DNA of 7,856 bases, taken from assembly GCA_032125995.1 (NCBI GenBank), contig JAQBBQ010000151.1:1-7856 (forward strand), written 5' to 3'. Source of the DNA: SG8-39 sp032125995. Its GTDB lineage: Bacteria > Pseudomonadota > Gammaproteobacteria > Burkholderiales > SG8-39. Position 1 is the first letter of the stretch; every line of letters starts with the position of its first letter. A model generated the notes under the pieces. It was given only the letters and a program-made list of their open reading frames with translations. It did no database searches and had not been told where the DNA came from. Positions 6,019 through 7,856 of the stretch are shown here, one piece after another. The position numbers and the translations under genes were made by a program.

Positions 6019-6933
6019 TCAGTTCATCCGCGCGCACTGCGCGCGCAGCGCCGCAAGTTGGTCCCGGATGGCCGCCGCGTCCGTGGCATCAGGCTCGCGC
6101 TCGATGTAGGCCGAGAGGTCCTCCAGCGCCGGTTGCCAGCACTCGAGGCGCTGGTACACGAGTCCGCGATCGCGTCGCTCCGCGTGCGCATCCGGCGTCA
6201 CCACCAGGATCCGGTTCAACACCTCGAGCAGGCGTGCGGGCTCGTCGGCCGCGCGGTAAATCGCTTTCAGGTTGCGCAACACACGCGACAGGATCTGGCG
6301 GTGCGACGCCGGCGCAAGAAACTGCTCCACGGGAAGTTCATCGACCGGAATGCCGCCGGTCGCCGCCTGCGGCACGACGCGCGTGAGGCGCTCGCGCAGG
6401 TCGTCCTCGGACTGCGGCGCCCCGCCGGCGAACGGATCGAGTACCAGCATCCCGCCACGCAGACGCAGGCGCACCAGAAAATGGCCGGGAAATGAGACGC
6501 CCTCAAGCGGCAGGCCGATGCGCCGGCCGAGCTCGACGTAGAGGATCGAGAGGCTGATCGGAATGCCGGTGCGTCGGTCGATGACGTCGTTCAGATAGCT
6601 GTTACGCGGATCATAGTAGGCGTCGACATTGCCCTCGAAGCCGAGCTCGCCGAAGATGAACTCGTTCAGCGCGATAACTTTTTTCTCTGCGCGGCCGTGT
6701 TGCGAGAGCCGCGTGCGCAGGCGCAACCCGAGGCGTTCGATTTCCCCGACGTAGTGCGCGACGTCGAGCGCGGGGTAGGCGTCGCGCGCGATCATGAGGC
6801 AGGCACGCGCGAGCTCGATGCGCGTGTCATCCTGCGCCAACAACGCGCGGAACGGCGCAAGCAGTTCCGGCGTTACGTGCGGTCCGTGCGGTCCGTGCGG
6901 TCCGTGCGGTCCGTGCGGCGTTTCTACCATCAT
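6019..6933 (-). CDS. sirB1: SirB1-family protein (transglutaminase-like core plus TPR-like C-terminus)
   Basis: The protein is 304 aa from ATG 6933; ATG 6930 is one codon later. The core at about 84-170 has the family hallmark RRTGIPISLSILYVELGRR (120-138), then LPLEGVSFPGHFLVRL (141-156) and LVLDPFAGG (163-171). The C-terminal half (about 210-300) is helical and TPR-like (LLEVLNRILVV, ERRDRGLVYQRLECWQPAL). The family (E. coli YchA/SirB1) is widespread next to housekeeping genes, but its biochemical role is unclear. H151 and D166 could match transglutaminase His/Asp positions. The place where a nucleophilic Cys would be expected reads ISLS, so protease-like activity is doubtful. Residues 6-19 are a P-(HGP)x4-H tract encoded by a 9-bp tandem repeat. 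The gene starts 11 nt after the murJ stop, so the two are very probably cotranscribed. An in-frame upstream extension to 7695 is antisense-style shadow over murJ and is not used. Confidence 0.9.
   Translation of the reverse strand: MMVETPHGPHGPHGPHGPHVTPELLAPFRALLAQDDTRIELARACLMIARDAYPALDVAHYVGEIERLGLRLRTRLSQHGRAEKKVIALNEFIFGELGFEGNVDAYYDPRNSYLNDVIDRRTGIPISLSILYVELGRRIGLPLEGVSFPGHFLVRLRLRGGMLVLDPFAGGAPQSEDDLRERLTRVVPQAATGGIPVDELPVEQFLAPASHRQILSRVLRNLKAIYRAADEPARLLEVLNRILVVTPDAHAERRDRGLVYQRLECWQPALEDLSAYIEREPDATDAAAIRDQLAALRAQCARMN
6876..6918. repeat. 9-bp tandem repeat encoding His-Gly-Pro in sirB1
   Basis: On the + strand four full TCCGTGCGG units (6883-6918) are preceded by a partial CGTGCGG (6876-6882), giving about 4.8 perfect copies. 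On the coding strand they encode residues 6-19 of SirB1 as P-(HGP)x4-H. The unit length keeps the frame, so copy-number change would lengthen or shorten the protein without breaking it. Each unit contains CGG-A-CCG, which can pair with itself, so the tract may fold in the mRNA 15 nt after the start codon. Confidence 0.95.
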
Positions 6934-6944
6934 CGTCAGCCCAG

Positions 6945-7856
6945 TCAGTCCACGCCCTGGCGCGCGAAATCCTTCGGACGCACGCCCAGTGCGAGCAGAC
7001 TGCCACCGTACACCGCGCCACCGAGCAGTACCAGTCCCGCGAGCGCGGGCACCTTGTGCAGTGCCGCCGCGTCGAGCCACCATCGCGCATCGCCCATGAC
7101 AAACTGCAGCGCGAACGCCATCAGGCACACGCTGACCGCGACCCGTACCAGGAACCGCGTCCAGCCGGGCTGCGCCCGGTAGATGCCGTGGCGGCGCAGT
7201 GCGCGGAACAGCAGGCCGGCGTTCAGGCAGGCGCCGAGCCCAATCGCGAGCGCGAGGCCGGCATGCTTGAGCGGCACGATGAAGGCGAGATTCATCGCCT
7301 GCGTTGCGACGAGCGTCAGCACCGCGATGCGCACCGGGGTGATGATGTTCTGGCGCGCATAGAAACCGGGGGCGAGAATCTTGACCAGGATCATGCCGAC
7401 CAGACCCACGCTGTAGGCGACGAGCGCCTGGCGCGTCATCCAAGCGTCGTCGGCGCCGAAGCGTCCGTAATGAAACAGCGTCGCGATGAGGGGCAGCGCG
7501 ATCACCGCGAGCGCCGCCGCCGCGGGTACGGCGAGCAGCAGCGTCACGCGCAGACCCCAGTCGAGCAAACGCGCGTATTCGTCGGCGTCCGCGCGCGCAT
7601 GCACCCTCGCCAGGCTGGGCAGCAAGATCGTACCGAGCGCCGCGCCGAGCATCCCCGCCGGAAACTCCATCAGGCGGTCGGCGTAGTACAGCCACGTGAC
7701 GCTGCCCGTGACAAGGAACGAGGCAAAGATGCTGTTGATGAGCAGCGAGATCTGGCTCGCCGACACGCCGAAGAGTGCCGGCAGCATGAGCTTGCGCACG
7801 CGGGCGAGCCCCGGGTGACGCCAGTCCAGCCGCCAGCGCGGCAGCATGCCGATGCG
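6945..7856 (-). CDS. murJ: Lipid II flippase MurJ, C-terminal part (5' end beyond window)
   Basis: MurJ (MviN) is the MOP-superfamily inner-membrane transporter that flips lipid II to the periplasm for peptidoglycan synthesis. The window holds the last 303 residues of a protein usually a little over 500 aa; the frame stays open to the window edge (RIG before the first Met at 7847). Recognisable blocks, numbered from that Met, are KLMLPALFGVSASQISLLINS (19-39) and WLYYADRLMEFPAGMLGAALG (52-72). The latter contains R58 and E61, matching the functional Arg/Glu pair of E. coli MurJ (R270/E273). LFHYGRFGADD and APGFYARQN follow. Several long hydrophobic segments run to the C-terminus, fitting the second half of the 14-helix fold. 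The TGA at 6945 is 11 nt ahead of the sirB1 ATG. Start, promoter and upstream neighbour lie outside the window. Confidence 0.97.
   Translation of the reverse strand, partial: RIGMLPRWRLDWRHPGLARVRKLMLPALFGVSASQISLLINSIFASFLVTGSVTWLYYADRLMEFPAGMLGAALGTILLPSLARVHARADADEYARLLDWGLRVTLLLAVPAAAALAVIALPLIATLFHYGRFGADDAWMTRQALVAYSVGLVGMILVKILAPGFYARQNIITPVRIAVLTLVATQAMNLAFIVPLKHAGLALAIGLGACLNAGLLFRALRRHGIYRAQPGWTRFLVRVAVSVCLMAFALQFVMGDARWWLDAAALHKVPALAGLVLLGGAVYGGSLLALGVRPKDFARQGVD

Noticed and set aside
6876..6918. CRISPR-like or transposon-end repeat.
   Set aside because: The units are 9 bp, contiguous, have no spacers and are in frame within a gene, which makes them a coding minisatellite.
6934..7695. 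In-frame upstream extension that would make sirB1 558 aa.
   Set aside because: The extension overlaps murJ in another frame of the same strand. Its translation is Arg/Ala-rich with no SirB1 homology, while the murJ frame is clearly conserved. The ATG at 6933 follows the murJ stop directly.
1..7856. A hidden defence, mobile or biosynthetic system.
   Set aside because: Nearly all of the window is taken up by recognisable housekeeping genes with tight spacing. No integrase, transposase, toxin, nuclease or unexplained large gap was seen on either strand.

Overview
The window reads as a chromosomal housekeeping locus from a high-GC proteobacterium, most likely a betaproteobacterium. The basis is the very GC-rich third codon positions, the murJ-sirB1 and ribF-ileS-lspA-ispH gene orders, and proteins that resemble betaproteobacterial versions from memory. 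No search was run. I see no mobile element, CRISPR array, tRNA, rRNA, toxin-antitoxin or defence genes. I find no evidence for a new multi-gene system; the points of interest are small-scale.

Layout. At the left edge on the + strand are the last 18 codons of an unidentified gene (1-57). They are followed by a short TonB-family protein (about 69-593). Everything to the right is on the - strand. Read in the direction of transcription, from high to low coordinates, it runs: the 3' part of murJ (lipid II flippase, cut by the window end), sirB1 (transglutaminase-like/TPR protein), a 79-bp gap with a perfect TATAAT box, ribF (FMN/FAD synthesis), ileS (isoleucyl-tRNA synthetase), lspA (signal peptidase II), a 24-codon mini-ORF, and ispH (last enzyme of the MEP isoprenoid pathway). 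The two convergent blocks meet with their stop codons back to back (TGA|TCA at 591-596).

The ribF-to-ispH block looks like one transcription unit with tight translational coupling. The ribF/ileS, ileS/lspA and lspA/mini-ORF junctions all use the same kind of 8-nt overlap (ATGGCTGA, ATGCCTAG, ATGCCTGA). The mini-ORF sits where many beta/gammaproteobacteria carry fkpB between lspA and ispH. It may be an fkpB relic or a coupling leader for ispH. Functionally the block mixes flavin cofactor synthesis, translation, lipoprotein maturation and isoprenoid precursor supply. MurJ and IspH both touch the undecaprenyl/lipid II side of envelope biogenesis.

Other points worth checking are a 9-bp tandem repeat encoding His-Gly-Pro at the start of sirB1, a HIGH motif that reads HLGT in IleRS, and a Gly-rich insertion in the same enzyme. 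No stretch over 300 bp lacks a gene.
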